A stretch of DNA of 64,000 bases from the NCBI RefSeq assembly GCF_000151315.2, contig NW_011887299.1, positions 407,939 to 471,938 of the forward strand. The letters are read 5' to 3'. The DNA is from Capsaspora owczarzaki ATCC 30864. Its lineage: Eukaryota; Opisthokonta; Filasterea. Every line of letters begins with the position of its first letter. Within the stretch, counting starts at the first letter, position 1. The notes beneath the pieces are model-generated. The model was not told where the DNA came from. It saw only the letters and a program-made list of their open reading frames with translations, and searched no databases. Of this stretch, positions 25,222 to 37,000 are shown in pieces. A program made the translations under genes and the position numbers.

Positions 25222-27526
25222 TCACAGAGAGGACGCCACGTACGCTTTAACAACGTCCTTGATAGGTGCGCGGCAAATTGGGCACGATTTGCCTTGGATC
25301 TTGAGCGACAGTCCGCAAGCGTGGCAGCTGCACATGTGTCCGCAGCCGTACAGCAAACTGTCAATGGGCTGTTCCAAGCACACGGCGCAGTTTCCTTTGG
25401 CCACGGCGACAGAGTCGACGCTCTTGGCAGCGGCTGTGAAGCAAAAGTCCAAGTCGAAGTTAGAAAGAGTGAGAACACTGCATAAAACTCTACCAGCACC
25501 ATTCCCAGAGTACAAAAACAGGTTGCATACATTCAGGCGACAAGCCCTCCTTGTAACCATGAAGAAGTGCAGCTACCTCTTGGCGGATGGCCCGCTGCAT
25601 GTCAGCTTGCAACTCGCACTGGATTTTCATCATGCGCCGCAGGTCGTTGACGTGGTGCTGCAAGTGCGTGAGCTGAGCCTCGAGACTGACCAGTTTGCCA
25701 TGGGTTGCACCAGCATTCGGACTTGAAACCTCGGTGGAGCGCGTCACAGAGACTTGGGCCGAGAGAGATGCGCCTCCTGCATTGCTGCCGTTGTAGCCGT
25801 TGGAGGTGTTGTTGCTGGCAATAGCAGTCGCTCCAGCAGCATTGTTGTGGACCACACGAGGGCGACGGGAGCGGCCGCCGGCAACCAGGTTTTCGCTGCG
25901 GCGCGTGATTCCGGCACGCTCGACGTGGCGGAGCAGGTGACTTTCAAAGTGGTTGCGCATCTCGTCATCCTCCAAGAAGGAGGTCACACGGCGCCACTGC
26001 ATAAGATTGTCCATGTCTTCCTCCATCGTGTCCGTCACCATCCTGTCCATGAAGGCGGGAATGGGCGCTCGAACGTGCTCCTCGCTGCCGTCGAGGTCGG
26101 AAAGGTTGACATGCTCGAAAGCGTCGTCCAGCTGGTGCTGATCATCGTCCAGAGCACGGGTAGGGCGAGAAGTTGCGGCTGCAGCGTTGCGATTGGTCGT
26201 GCCCGCATCATTGGAAGTGCTGTAATGCATGCGAACCTGACGGAAGGCGTCTTCAGGGGAGTTGATGGAAACAGGGCGGCTTGACACCGCTTGGCGAGGG
26301 AAGACGGGACTGTAGGTCGACGTTGGGGCGGTCGGGTTGGCGCGCATGGCGACTTCGAGTTGATCGCGGAATTGGGCGTTGGCCAGCATCTGGGAGACCG
26401 GGCGCAGATTGACCAAGCCAAGCACCTCGGTGGTAATGGCCGCAAGCTGGGCGCGGGCAGATCCAGTCCGCTGCGAAGACTGTGACGCGGTGCTGGAGAC
26501 CAACGGTGCGGGTGCGCCTCGAGCGCTCGGCGTGCGCGCGGTGGCAGGTCGCGCCACAACTGGAGCAGGCGGAACAACGGCTTCGATAACTTCCTCGGCA
26601 CTGTCGTCGTCGTCGTCGTCGTCGTCGTCGTCTGTATGCTCGGATTCAGAGTCGACCGCATCGGCTTGGTCGCCTGCAGACGCAGGAGCGGGTTGCTTGA
26701 CTGCCCCGCGCCACGCTTGGCCGAGCTGAGCTTTCGTGTCTTGAACGCCGGATTGCCGAGCCAACGTTTTGGTCACGCGTGCAACAAGGCTTCGGCGATG
26801 AGCGCCATTGGACGGGGCATCCTTGGGGTTGGCGGAACTGGCACCGGCCCCACTGGTTGCCGGAGCTGGTGACTTTGGAGAAACTCGGTCCAAAAAGACT
26901 TTGAGCTTTCGGGGATCGGCGTTCGTGACAGACTTGCGGCACTTCACCTGACGGAGTTCGAGTGACACGTCCCTGAAGGAGGAGGACGAGAAGGGAACAA
27001 CCAGGGTGTTGGCGAAAATGAGTGAAAAACAAACAAGGCAGTCAAAGCAGTCAAAAAGTTGCGAAGAGGAAGCTTATGGGACAGAGTACGAGTACAGCGA
27101 CGAGATAAAGAGCTCAGAGGAAGGAACGCCGAAAACCCCAGCGAAACCGGGTTGAATTTGCGCGTGGGGAGGAAGAAGGAAGACCCCGCAAATTTAAGAA
27201 TCAACGCCGACTGTTTTGCCGGCTTTTCCGTTCCCTCCTTTCCCGCAAGGCCTATCATGAAATGAGGGAAACATGACCAACAACAAGTCACATATGCCTT
27301 ACATTTTGACGCGGGAAATGAATCTGGAATCGCACAGCGATGCCGACAGGGGCGACGGAGAGGAAGTTTCGGATTCGGTAGGAGATGCCATGCCATTCTT
27401 GGACGACGACAGCAACTGAGCATCCTTCAATACCGACACTGCAGGGGATGTTGGAGCATCGGCAAGCACCCATGCGTTGTCGGACTGCACGTCGGGGGAG
27501 GGAAGATATAAAAGGTCGGAATCCAT
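25222..27526 (-). CDS. RING-finger E3 ubiquitin ligase, plant/amoeba-like type
   Basis: Exons 27526-27303, 26972-25531 and 25433-25222 join in phase to 625 residues. A C-terminal C3HC4 RING is complete: CAVC, then SLLYGCGHMCSC, then CPIC. Just before it lies a coiled coil with LQADMQRAIRQEVAALL. Two spaced motifs, NLRPVSQMLANAQFRDQLE and RRVTSFLEDDEMRNHFE, occur upstream. The pairing of these R-x-V-S-x-x-L...FR motifs with an LQxxIRQEV helix and a C-terminal RING is, from memory, typical of a plant RING family; this is inference. The middle is Ser/Asp-rich. A ubiquitin-ligase activity is expected; the substrate is unknown. Confidence 0.88.
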
Positions 27527-28877
27527 CTTGGGGGGAAAAAAAAAAAAAGGGCGGAAAGGTTCAAACCTCTAAAATAACGGAAAGTATGGGAAGGAAGACA
27601 AGGGGATGTCGTGGGAGCAAACGAGGGTCTGGCCTGGAATGAAAGTATCCTCTTTGAGCAAGACGAGTCACTGAAAAAAAGCGCTCAGACCAGCTGAACG
27701 TTAACAGGAGACCTGAAAGGAAGTGGAAAAAGAGCTCGAGGAAAGCAAGAGCGTCAAAGAAAGCCGAAAAAGACCGAAAGGAAGAAAGGAAGGAAAGGTT
27801 GAAGAAGAAAACAAAGAAGGATATTCAAGTTGCAAGTGAAAAATGAGAACTGACGAACAACCGAAAGCGGAAAATACGTCCCTTTTGAAGCGAACGTGAC
27901 GAGACGGATTTCGCGGAAAGTCAAAGTCAGGACGTTTCAGCGAAAACAGACGATTGTTCACCGCCAACACGCTCGGCGGTTAACTTTCCCCAACCACACA
28001 CAAAAATCACAAGACGTGATGCTGCACATTTCCTTCAGCAGTCCACCAATCACTCAACTGCAGGACAACAAAGCGGAAAAGAACAGGAAACGAAAAAAAA
28101 AAAATCCGTGAACGGACGATTTTTTTTTTTTTCATGGAAAAACCATTGAACTTTTGTGTTTTCGTTCTTTTTCTTGGAAACACGTCAGTTTTGCGTCAGT
28201 TTTTGGGGTTTTTTGTGCGTTTCAAGTGCGTTTCATTTCAATCTCAGCTGGTTTTTTGCAGCAGTTGAACACACTGCACACTCGCATATGCAGACGTGTA
28301 CCTCATACACGCAATGTTCGATATCATCAGCCAATGCGTCACTGCATGACCTCAATGCTTGTCTGTGTTGCAGAATTTGGCAAATGCACACATCCAAAAC
28401 CTCTTCCACGAGTGAGTGAAACATGCGGTCAGCTCGTCAAGTGACAAAGCAGCGCTACAATAAAAGACCGAATCAAACTCAATGAATTTTCATTTGAAGC
28501 AGCAAGCAAGCGTGAGATGACTGAGCGAATTGAAGCATAAAGATTGGAAACCCCGACAGAAGGCTCAATCTCAGTACAAAGTGCAGTCCACCGTGAAATC
28601 AAAAAATTCACTATGGCTGTTTTGTGTGGTATGTGACATTTTCAGTCTACTTTCAGAAAACCCCCCAACAGTCCATCCGTCATCAGAACCGAACTGAACG
28701 GGGCGGGGGGCGAAAACCCTGACTGAACAGACCTGACCTCGCTTGACCTGACCTGACTGACCGACTGACTGGTTTCCGCTTGGGGCTCGCTTTGGCACCG
28801 TCACATTCGACTTGCACCCTGCTGGTAGAGTCGCGCCTGGCCTCTGTGGCGGTGGGCGTTGAACGAGAGGGCGGCGA
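27527..28877. promoter_or_regulatory. Divergent intergenic region, RING gene / C1orf43 gene
   Basis: About 1.35 kb, rich in purine stretches on the plus strand (27540-27800). No supportable gene was found on either strand. The upstream regions of both flanking genes lie here. Confidence 0.45.
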
Positions 28878-29997
28878 ATGGCGGACGCGGCGGAGAACAG
28901 CGTCCTGTTTGTCTCCATCATTGCCATCTACGCGAGCCTGGTGAGTGCGTGCGTTGACCCAGCAAGTCATGTGTGTGCAGGCTCGAGTTCGTTTGTTGAC
29001 TTGACTTGACTTGAACTGACCGATTCCGCTGCTGCTGCTGCTGCATTGCGTTGTTTTTTTTTCTTCTAGGGATTCTTCATTGTCTTCATATGGGCGTACC
29101 GACAACGCAAACGCCTCGCTTCTCGACAGCGAGCACCTCAGCGGTGTATGCCACTCGCATGGGGCGATTTAACAAGTGCAAGTTTGATATTATTCGCTTT
29201 GTCGACTTTGTTATCGCATTTGTGCTCAACTTCTGTTTTGAGTGGATGGATTCGTGCTCAACTTCTGCACACGTTCTGCTGTGAAACAGTTTGAAACCCA
29301 ATTCGTAATAGCAGCATTGCAAGAAACAGCTGCCACCAAGATTGAACCGCAACCACATCACGCTTCAAGAAATCCAGGCTGGCGTTTAGTCGGTGGGTTT
29401 GTGATTTTGTGTGCTTTTGCAGTTTTCGAACTTGCTGGTCAACTCATCGCGGAACCATCGCATGGGCGCCAATTTGCAGCGGACGACCAAGGCAACATGA
29501 TTGAGCAAAATTATCAGCAAGATATGGCGCGTGCGCTCGATTCGCTGGGTAAAGTTGTTTTGTTTGTTTTGTTGTTATTTTTTTTTTTGTTTGTTTGTTT
29601 GTTTGTTTGTTTGTGTTGCGTGTTCGTTCATTCACTGGCATCTCACTTGCTTTCTATATGCGCTTGATGGGTTTATTGCATGTGATGGTTGTTTTTCTTG
29701 TTTGTGTTAGCCGAGATTGCGGCCACATACGACGCGTCCTTGACGAAACGTCCCGGCGAATCGTGGCGAGATTATTTGCAGGCGCTTTGCCAACATGCGC
29801 CGCCGCTGGCGAGCCATTCTGGTGTTGCGCGAGCCATTAGTACTCAGTTTGAGCAATCTCGATTGGGAGCTGCGGAGGTTGAGCTTCACGAGTTTGACAA
29901 GTTCATGCGCTCTGTCAGCACGCTCAGCTCGTTGTTGTCGTTCGATCAAACTCGCACTGCAACCAGTCACGCGCATTTTGCCCACCGTCATCATTGA
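28878..29997 (+). CDS. C1orf43 / NICE-3 family membrane protein
   Basis: Exons 28878-28940, 29070-29145, 29330-29392, 29423-29548 and 29711-29997 join in phase to 204 residues. The N-terminus is a single membrane anchor (SVLFVSIIAIYASLGFFIVF) followed by a basic patch YRQRKRLASRQR, as in human C1orf43. The later segment QDMARALDSLAEIAATYDAS then SWRDYLQALCQ aligns with the C1orf43 region around YRMKALDAI and NFRSYLLDL. Human C1orf43 (253 residues) is reported as a regulator of phagocytosis; the same role here is inference. The third exon is the least certain: a donor at 29146 and an acceptor at 29329 keep the frame. Confidence 0.82.
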
Positions 29998-30079
29998 GCC
30001 AAGCTTTTTCGTGAAAACATCAGCTGAAACTCTTCTTTGAGGCCTGCTATCTCTATGCGCACAGTATTGCGCTTTGGTC

Positions 30080-30085
30080 AATAAA
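30080..30085 (+). promoter_or_regulatory. Poly(A) signal AATAAA for C1orf43-like gene
   Basis: Canonical hexamer 83 bases after the stop codon, in the right orientation. Confidence 0.65.
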
Positions 30086-30259
30086 ATTGAGTGCATGGTG
30101 TTTGAAATGACGAGCGTTGGTGATGCAAATGCCTAGCGTGGTTGGGAACTAAATGCAGAGACAACGAGACGAAAAGTATAGAGAACAAAGTTGCATTGGG
30201 ATGCAGGTGGACGACCAAAACTTTTGACACCGGCACATGTTCGTTGCCTTGGATAACCT

Positions 30260-32977
30260 TCACATCAGCATCTGGCCAATATCGCGAACAGACCCATCCT
30301 GACGCTGCGAGACAAAGAAAGCCGAAAGCTCGGTGAAGCGCGGGCGTTGTGCTGGCTCTGCGTCCCAGCACCTCGTCATGGTTGAGAACACGTCGGCTGG
30401 GCACGTCGCCGGTTGCTCAAGCCGCCGCCCGCTCTCCAAGAACACGAGAAGGTCGGGCCCCCGCTTGGCGCCATAGGGCACCTGGCCATAGGAGAAGACC
30501 TCCCAGGCCACGACGCCGAACGACCACACATCGGACTGGCTGGAGAACTTGCGGAAGAGGATGGACTCGATCGCCATCCACTTGATTGGCAGTTGGCCCT
30601 TGGTTTCGACCCTGTAGTAGTTCTTCTCGTCACCGAGCTCGCGCGACAAACCAAAGTCCGAGATCTTGACGGAAAGGCCCGCGCCAACAAGACAGTTGCG
30701 GGCCGCCAGGTCACGGTGCACAAATCGAATGCTTTCGAGGTAGGCCATGCCGTCGGCGATCTGCGCCAGGACGTGGAAAGACTCGGCGAGGGTCCAAGGC
30801 ATGCCAGTTTCGTTCGACTTGACGAGGAGACCGCGCAGATCGCCGTACGGGATGAACTCGAGCACAAGCATGTTGGGCTCGGCCTCAAGGAGCGCAGCGA
30901 CGGCGCGCACCACGCACGAATTGTCGAACTGGCTCATCATTCGCGCCTCGGCGACAAAGTCGCGGCGAGACTTGCCATCGGCACCCTCTTTGAGCACCTT
31001 CACAGCGACTTGCAGTCCGGGGTGCTTGGGATTGACGAGCTGAGCCGCGGCAGGTGGGACGGACGTGTGAGCCAGCAGGCCGGCGCGAACCACGCCGAAC
31101 GCACCCTTGCCGAGCTCGGCGCCCAAGACCAAGGCATTCCGAATCGAGCGGCTGTGTGGGGAGCTGGTGTCATAGATGCGCTCGGCGGCGATCGACACAT
31201 TTGAGACCTCTTCAATGGGGCTGTCTGCCACAGATGGGCGTGGGCAAGCAACCCGCGCGTACATTTCGCTGTCATCGGTCGCGGAGAGCGTCGATGGCTT
31301 GTCCTGCATCGACACGGCACTGCGGGTCGCGAGTTCGACGAAGCGGTCGCCTTCCTTGCCCGCGCGCCGACGACGCCGAAAAAGCACGACAGCCACCACG
31401 ACGACGATCACGGCCAGCACCCCGCCGATTGCTGCGCCGATTGCAGCACCCGGGGAACTGCCATTGTCGCGCGGTGCGTTGGCCAGCCGAGACGACTCTG
31501 CAACGGCGATGGATACTGACTTTGCCGACGAGGCCGACTGGACTGAAGCATAGACGGCCTCCGAAGCAGCAGATGCAGCAGACGCAGTAGACGCGGCCTG
31601 TGAAGCAGCCGTTGCAGCAGACGCAGCAGAGGCGACTGATGCGACGGTTGCTGGGTGTGGCGTACACGTGCCGCCAGCCCCGACGATTTCTCCCGCGCCG
31701 CAAAAGCCAAGACGCAAGACTTCGAATACTGTCGCGTTTGTCCGAAGCAAGTAGATGCTCCGCGTCGCCATGTCAAAGGCCGTCCCGCGACCCTGCAGTG
31801 GTGGGGATGGGACGGCGGCGTCAAGCAAAGTCGTGAAGAGGAGCGCGCCCGAGGACTTGTTGAAGGCGAGCGCTTGCAAACCCACGTTCGCAAACGTGCC
31901 GAACGCCAAGAACCAGACCGGGTGATCAGCCGCGGTTAACGTTGCGTCCTGCACGTTGGGTACCTCAGTCTCCCAGTCAAGTGCGCCAGTCTCGCAGTCG
32001 AGACGCCCGAGCCAAGCGACGCCTTGCTTCGCTGCCGACAGGTAGATTTTGCAACGCGAGGTTTCAGTGTCGTTCACGGTGAAGATGCTCTGCACATCCG
32101 ACAAGCTCGTCAGAGCCGGCAGCTGCATCCGCCAGCGCCACGCCCGGGTCTGCAGCTGGAGGTCGTACTTGACGAGGTACGGGGTAAGCTGATCGCCAGT
32201 GTCTCCAAATCCGGTCGAGCGCGCCTGACCGGCAATGAAGACACTGTTGCCAAAGAAGACAATGGCGTTGCAGTGCGATGAGTGACCATTCGCGGGGCTG
32301 GACCAGTCCTGTCCAGTTTCCATGACTCGCGACATCAAACTCATACTCGCGTCGTATCGCGCGACAAAGTAGTAGAAATCAGGATCCCACGACGCTGTTG
32401 CGCCGTCGCCACATGCAAAGTACGTTCCATCGGTGTGTCGGGTGCCTCCACCAAAGCCTTCGTAGCCTTGTACGGCGTACATGGTGGTAGATACATAGCC
32501 GGTGGAAGACAGGGTCGCGCCGTTGAATCTGTCCAGGTGGGAAGCCACGGGTCAGTTGTAGAGCATGACAGCAACAGCAGAAAACATCACACTCCCATAC
32601 CGCTGAAGACAGCCTTTGGGTTCGTCGTAGCCCACCGTGTCAGTTGCGCCACATTGCGCCAGAGTAGCGTCAGCGGGCATTGAAGTTTGCCCAATCCCGC
32701 CTCCGACAATGACTTCGCCGTTGACAGCAGAGACACGAGCACCTCCCTTGACCATCGTCGCGACCATATTCTGGGAAGTTAGATTGTGATCCAGCAACCA
32801 GCACGCGGCCCATTCGCGCACGATCACGGAACTCGTCGTCGGGTCAAAGGCAAGCGCGTACGGCATAGTCGACGTGCTGACGGTGCGTCGTCCCACGATG
32901 GCGGGCATGAGCGCCAAACATGGGCTTGCTGCTGAGAGCGCGACGGCGAGCAAAACTAGGAGAGCAGCCGGTGTCAT
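30260..32977 (-). CDS. Receptor tyrosine kinase with propeller-like ectodomain
   Basis: Two exons, 32977-32601 and 32528-30260, give 881 residues. The signal peptide is MTPAALLVLLAVALSAA with cleavage after about residue 22; in-frame ATGs lie upstream, but this start gives the best signal. The ectodomain has repeated blade-like strings (PYLVKYDLQLQTRAWRW, WLGRLDCETGALDWE, LQALAFNKSSGALLF) resembling a PQQ-type beta-propeller, then an Ala/Ser stalk. One transmembrane helix (VLAVIVVVVAVVLF) is followed by RRRRR. The kinase, about residues 590-870, has GKGAFGVV, VAVKVLK, HRDLAARN, DFGLSR, paired YY in the activation loop and KWMAIES, all diagnostic of tyrosine kinases, and looks active. The ligand is unknown. 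Confidence 0.93.
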
Positions 32978-34060
32978 CACCTGAATAATGCGAAATAGCA
33001 GGTCAACTACATGAAGCATGTCCTGCAGGAACCTTGTGCACATCAACAACAGCAACAGCAACAAAAACAAAGAAGGCGCCGCAGAATTTTTTTTTTGTTT
33101 TCACGCCCCTTGCTTCTTTGAGTCACTCGTCAACCGACAGGTCTCTGATTCGCTCCCCTGCTTGAAATTATGGTAAACTACATCTGATGTTATTGATGGG
33201 GGAAAGTGGCGGGACGGCAGCGCTGTTCTACCGCTCAGCGGGATTAGGGCGTGTCCACGGGCTGAATCAATGTGTTTTCAGCAAAAACGAGCGAAACCGA
33301 GAACTCGCGCCCTGCCACCCGGCACGCACGCAAACAACTCCTCCGTCTCGCCACAATATCACTAAGCCATATGGCATGTATTTGCTATCGAAGCAATGGG
33401 CGGTTGTCGCAGCGTCAGCGAACTTTTTCGTCATGTTTAGAACCAGCTCAAAAAAAACGAAAAAAAAAAAGAAAAAAAAAAAAAAAGACCCCCAACAACA
33501 TGTCCTCAATGCTATGCAAGCCAGATGCCTCATGCTTGTCTCATCCGCAGGAACAAGAGTTGGTGAGGACTACGATGACACAGAGTGCATTGTCAGGCCG
33601 AGAAACTCACAAGCGAACAAGACCGAAAGAGAAGCAAAGCGAACAAGAAAAAAAATATCGAATGATTTTGCTGACCTGAGTTTTTGTTTTGTTTTTTGTT
33701 TTTGTTTTTTTTTTTTTTTTTTTTTGTTTTTTTCGCTTAATGACTTTGTTGTGTTTGTGTTTTTTCGAATGACTCACGTCATCTCATTTGCAACTCGCAG
33801 AAAGGCTAAGAGAAATGTAATCCCCTTTTCGAACAAATTCAAAAGAAGCGGACATGTCCTCGATCGTTGAAATATTTCTATTTTGTCAAACCATACATTG
33901 ACCATTGTACAACAAGAACACACCGAAACGAACGAAAAGCATGCTAACCGACATTTTTTAGGAAACCGACAAACAAAAACAAAAATGAAAAAACAATGGG
34001 AAAAAAAAAACGAAAAATGAAATGTACAGACCCAAACAGCAATAAAAACATAAAAATGCA
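32978..34060. other. Intergenic upstream of the receptor kinase
   Basis: About 1.08 kb between two minus-strand receptor genes. It contains A runs (33455-33486) and T runs (33700-33730), and no supportable gene. It includes the kinase promoter and the 3' end of the next gene. Confidence 0.5.
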
Positions 34061-37000
34061 TTAACGCTGTGCTGTGGATGTTGCCAAGTGACGATTTCCA
34101 AGTGTCATGAGATCCTGCTTGAGCCTTTCGACTTCTCGGATGAGACGCTTGTTTTCACTGCGCAGCATGTTGTCCGTCTTGGGGGCGGGTTGAACTGTGG
34201 TCGTGCCGACTTCCAAGTCGGATTCGTTGTTGCTGTGATGACTGGTGCTGTTGTTGTGACCCGTGCTGCGATGCCTGTCAATCATCTCGACTTGCTTGTC
34301 CATTGTCTGCTGCTTCGGGGCCGAGTGAGTGTGCGTGTACGACTCGCGAGTTTCGGCAATGCCGCCATTCCGAACAAGGGACACCTTGGGCACAAAGATG
34401 AGCAAAACGACAGCCGACACGGTGAAAATGACATAGATGGACTCGAGGACATAGGCAATGTCACGGTCCTTGATGGCGGTTTGCAGGATGATTTGGAGCA
34501 CGACTGCCACAAACACAAAGTTGTAAACGGCGACCACAATGTACTTGGACTCGTTGAATGCCGTTGGCGTGTGTCGAACCTTGATTGCGAGGTACAGACC
34601 CCAGATCAGGAACATCAGCTCGACAATCAGGATGGCCGAGTCAAACCAGTTGGATGAGCACCTGGGGACGAGCTGCTGCGTGACGAAAACGCCTTGATTG
34701 GTTTGGTCGGACGTGATATCCACTCGAACTTCCGAGATGGGTCGCGAAATGCCAGTCCAGATCGCCAGGTAGAGTGCAAACATGAGGACGATGCGGAACA
34801 TGTAATGGAAGAGCACCGTGTCCTTCATGCGGATGCGCTTGATTGCATCGTTGTTGAAAATACGGTCAATGCTGCAACATGAGGTCGAAGTCAGAGAAGT
34901 CGAAAAAAGGGGGAGGGGCAAAAAGCAAAAGCACGCAACGTGAGGAACAGGAAAAGTCCGCGACAAAGAAAGAAAACAACCAACCTAGAAGAAGAAAAAA
35001 AAGGCCAATGAAGTTGAACCAAAACAAAACATACCGATACGTCTTCAAGAAGAGAGCCCCAAAGACAAAGCAGAAGCCGAGATGGCGAACCCAAGGCATG
35101 GCAGCGCAAAGCGCGTCGGTCGGAGTTGGCGCCGCGAGGAAAATCCAGACATACGAAAGCAACGCGCCGAACAGAATCAGAGCGAGGAATGTCGGTGACG
35201 ATGCGACAATGATGCGAGACGACCAGTTGCGCATCAGGAACAGCAAAAAGCCAAATGCAATCAAAATGAAGATCGCGGCGAGCACGACAAAGAAGTAGCG
35301 AGCACCATCCGAATCGGCATATGCAGCTAAAATAATAAATCATCGACGCAAACAAACAAACGGAGACCAAAGCAGCAGAGTGAGCGTTGATGAAAAATGA
35401 AAAAACACACACACCACCACCACCACCAAGGACATCAACGCGCCGCACAACCGTACTTTGGGTATTCACGGTCGGACAGGCAAAGTTGATTTCAACTTGC
35501 ACGGCAGGAGCGTACGGAGTTGCAGTTGCGCGGGAAGCATTGTCGCTCACGGTAAAGGCAAACTGTGTCGAGACGCAGCCTTGGTCTGCCTGAGAATAAA
35601 ACACGGTCAGGGAGCGAGCAGACTGCGGGCTGGCAACAAGCACGGTGCCGGCGGTGATGGTCGTGGTGGACGTAGAGTTGACGTTAAAGGTCGTGTCGGA
35701 CAAGTTGTGTGTGACAAACAGGGTTCCGACGGAAGGCACCGTGTTGAACTTGAAGTGCAAAACGTCGGACGAGTCCGGGTCGTACACGGGAAGCGGGATG
35801 GCAAGCACACTTCCAACCGTCGCATCAAAGTTGGTGGGTGTGAGCACAGGAGCATCGCTCGTGCCAACGACGTTGAGCGTCAGCACCTGATCAGCAGTCT
35901 GGCGGTCAAGGGACGGCAGACAGTCCGAAGCGGCAAAGGACAGCTGATCGACGCCATCAAAGTCGGCATCAGGAACAAAGATCAGGCGACCAAGCGGATC
36001 GTTGACGACACCCGCGCGAACGAGCGGCACGCCAGTCATGGAGAGGGCGTCGATTTCATTCCATCCAGGAATCAGGTGCGTTGCAATCTCTACGCGGTAG
36101 ACATCAGCCGTCCATGCGGGCTGACAAGCTTGCGGCTGGAAGACGACATACGAGCCCGCCATGTAATTGCCGAGGTTGTCATAGAGCTCGGTGCGCGCAG
36201 GCGCCTCCCACACTGGAATCCAGGTATTGGTGGGCTCGTGGCGCGCGGAAATCTACCAATTCCAAAACAAATGTCGGGTCGATTGTGAGACATTTTGTTG
36301 TTGTTGTTGTTGTTTTCAGCAGGTCAAATTCAGTACACACCTTTGTCGTAGCACCAGGCCAATAGTTTTCGTAAACAGCAAAGCTGTGGGGTACGAGTGA
36401 CTCGCCCATGCGAACTTCGACATACTCGTTGCCTTGGTTGGCGGGACAGGTAAAGTTGAATGGGTTGGACACAGTGTTGAAGGAGTTGACCAAGCAAGGT
36501 CTGTTTTTCACCGCGTTGTAGTCTCCAGTGGTGGAAGGACACCAAGCCGTAGCAGTATCACCGTAGCCACCGTTCGGAACCTATTGTGCATTGGCGTGGA
36601 GGAGCAACAAGATGAACACAACAGGCGTTCAACCGACAATGGACAAAAACAAAAGGGAAAGATCAAATGCTTACGCCAGGATTGTAGGCTGAAGGACCAC
36701 CGACCAGCGCCAGAACACCATAGGTGGAGCCGAGATACTGTGTGCTGAACTTGAGGCTGGTATCGCCGGTGACACCAAGCACAGTCACGCCAGGCTGGTG
36801 CGCCACCTGCTCAACCCACGTTTTCGCGGGCTCTTGCTCTGAAACCCAGTATTTGTACGAGTCGAGAAGCGGTCCACGGGAGTAGGCGCCGCCACCATTG
36901 TCAACGTACTGGTACAGCTTGCCATTTGTCGGCAGGGAGGTGACGACAATGCCAACAATGAGGCTCTCAGAGTCGACATCCGTCGACGACAAGCGAATGA

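Noticed and set aside
29144-29422. Reading exon 2 of the C1orf43-like gene straight to 29423
   Set aside because: The phases do not match and give a stop. An intermediate exon at 29330-29392 restores frame with standard splice sites.
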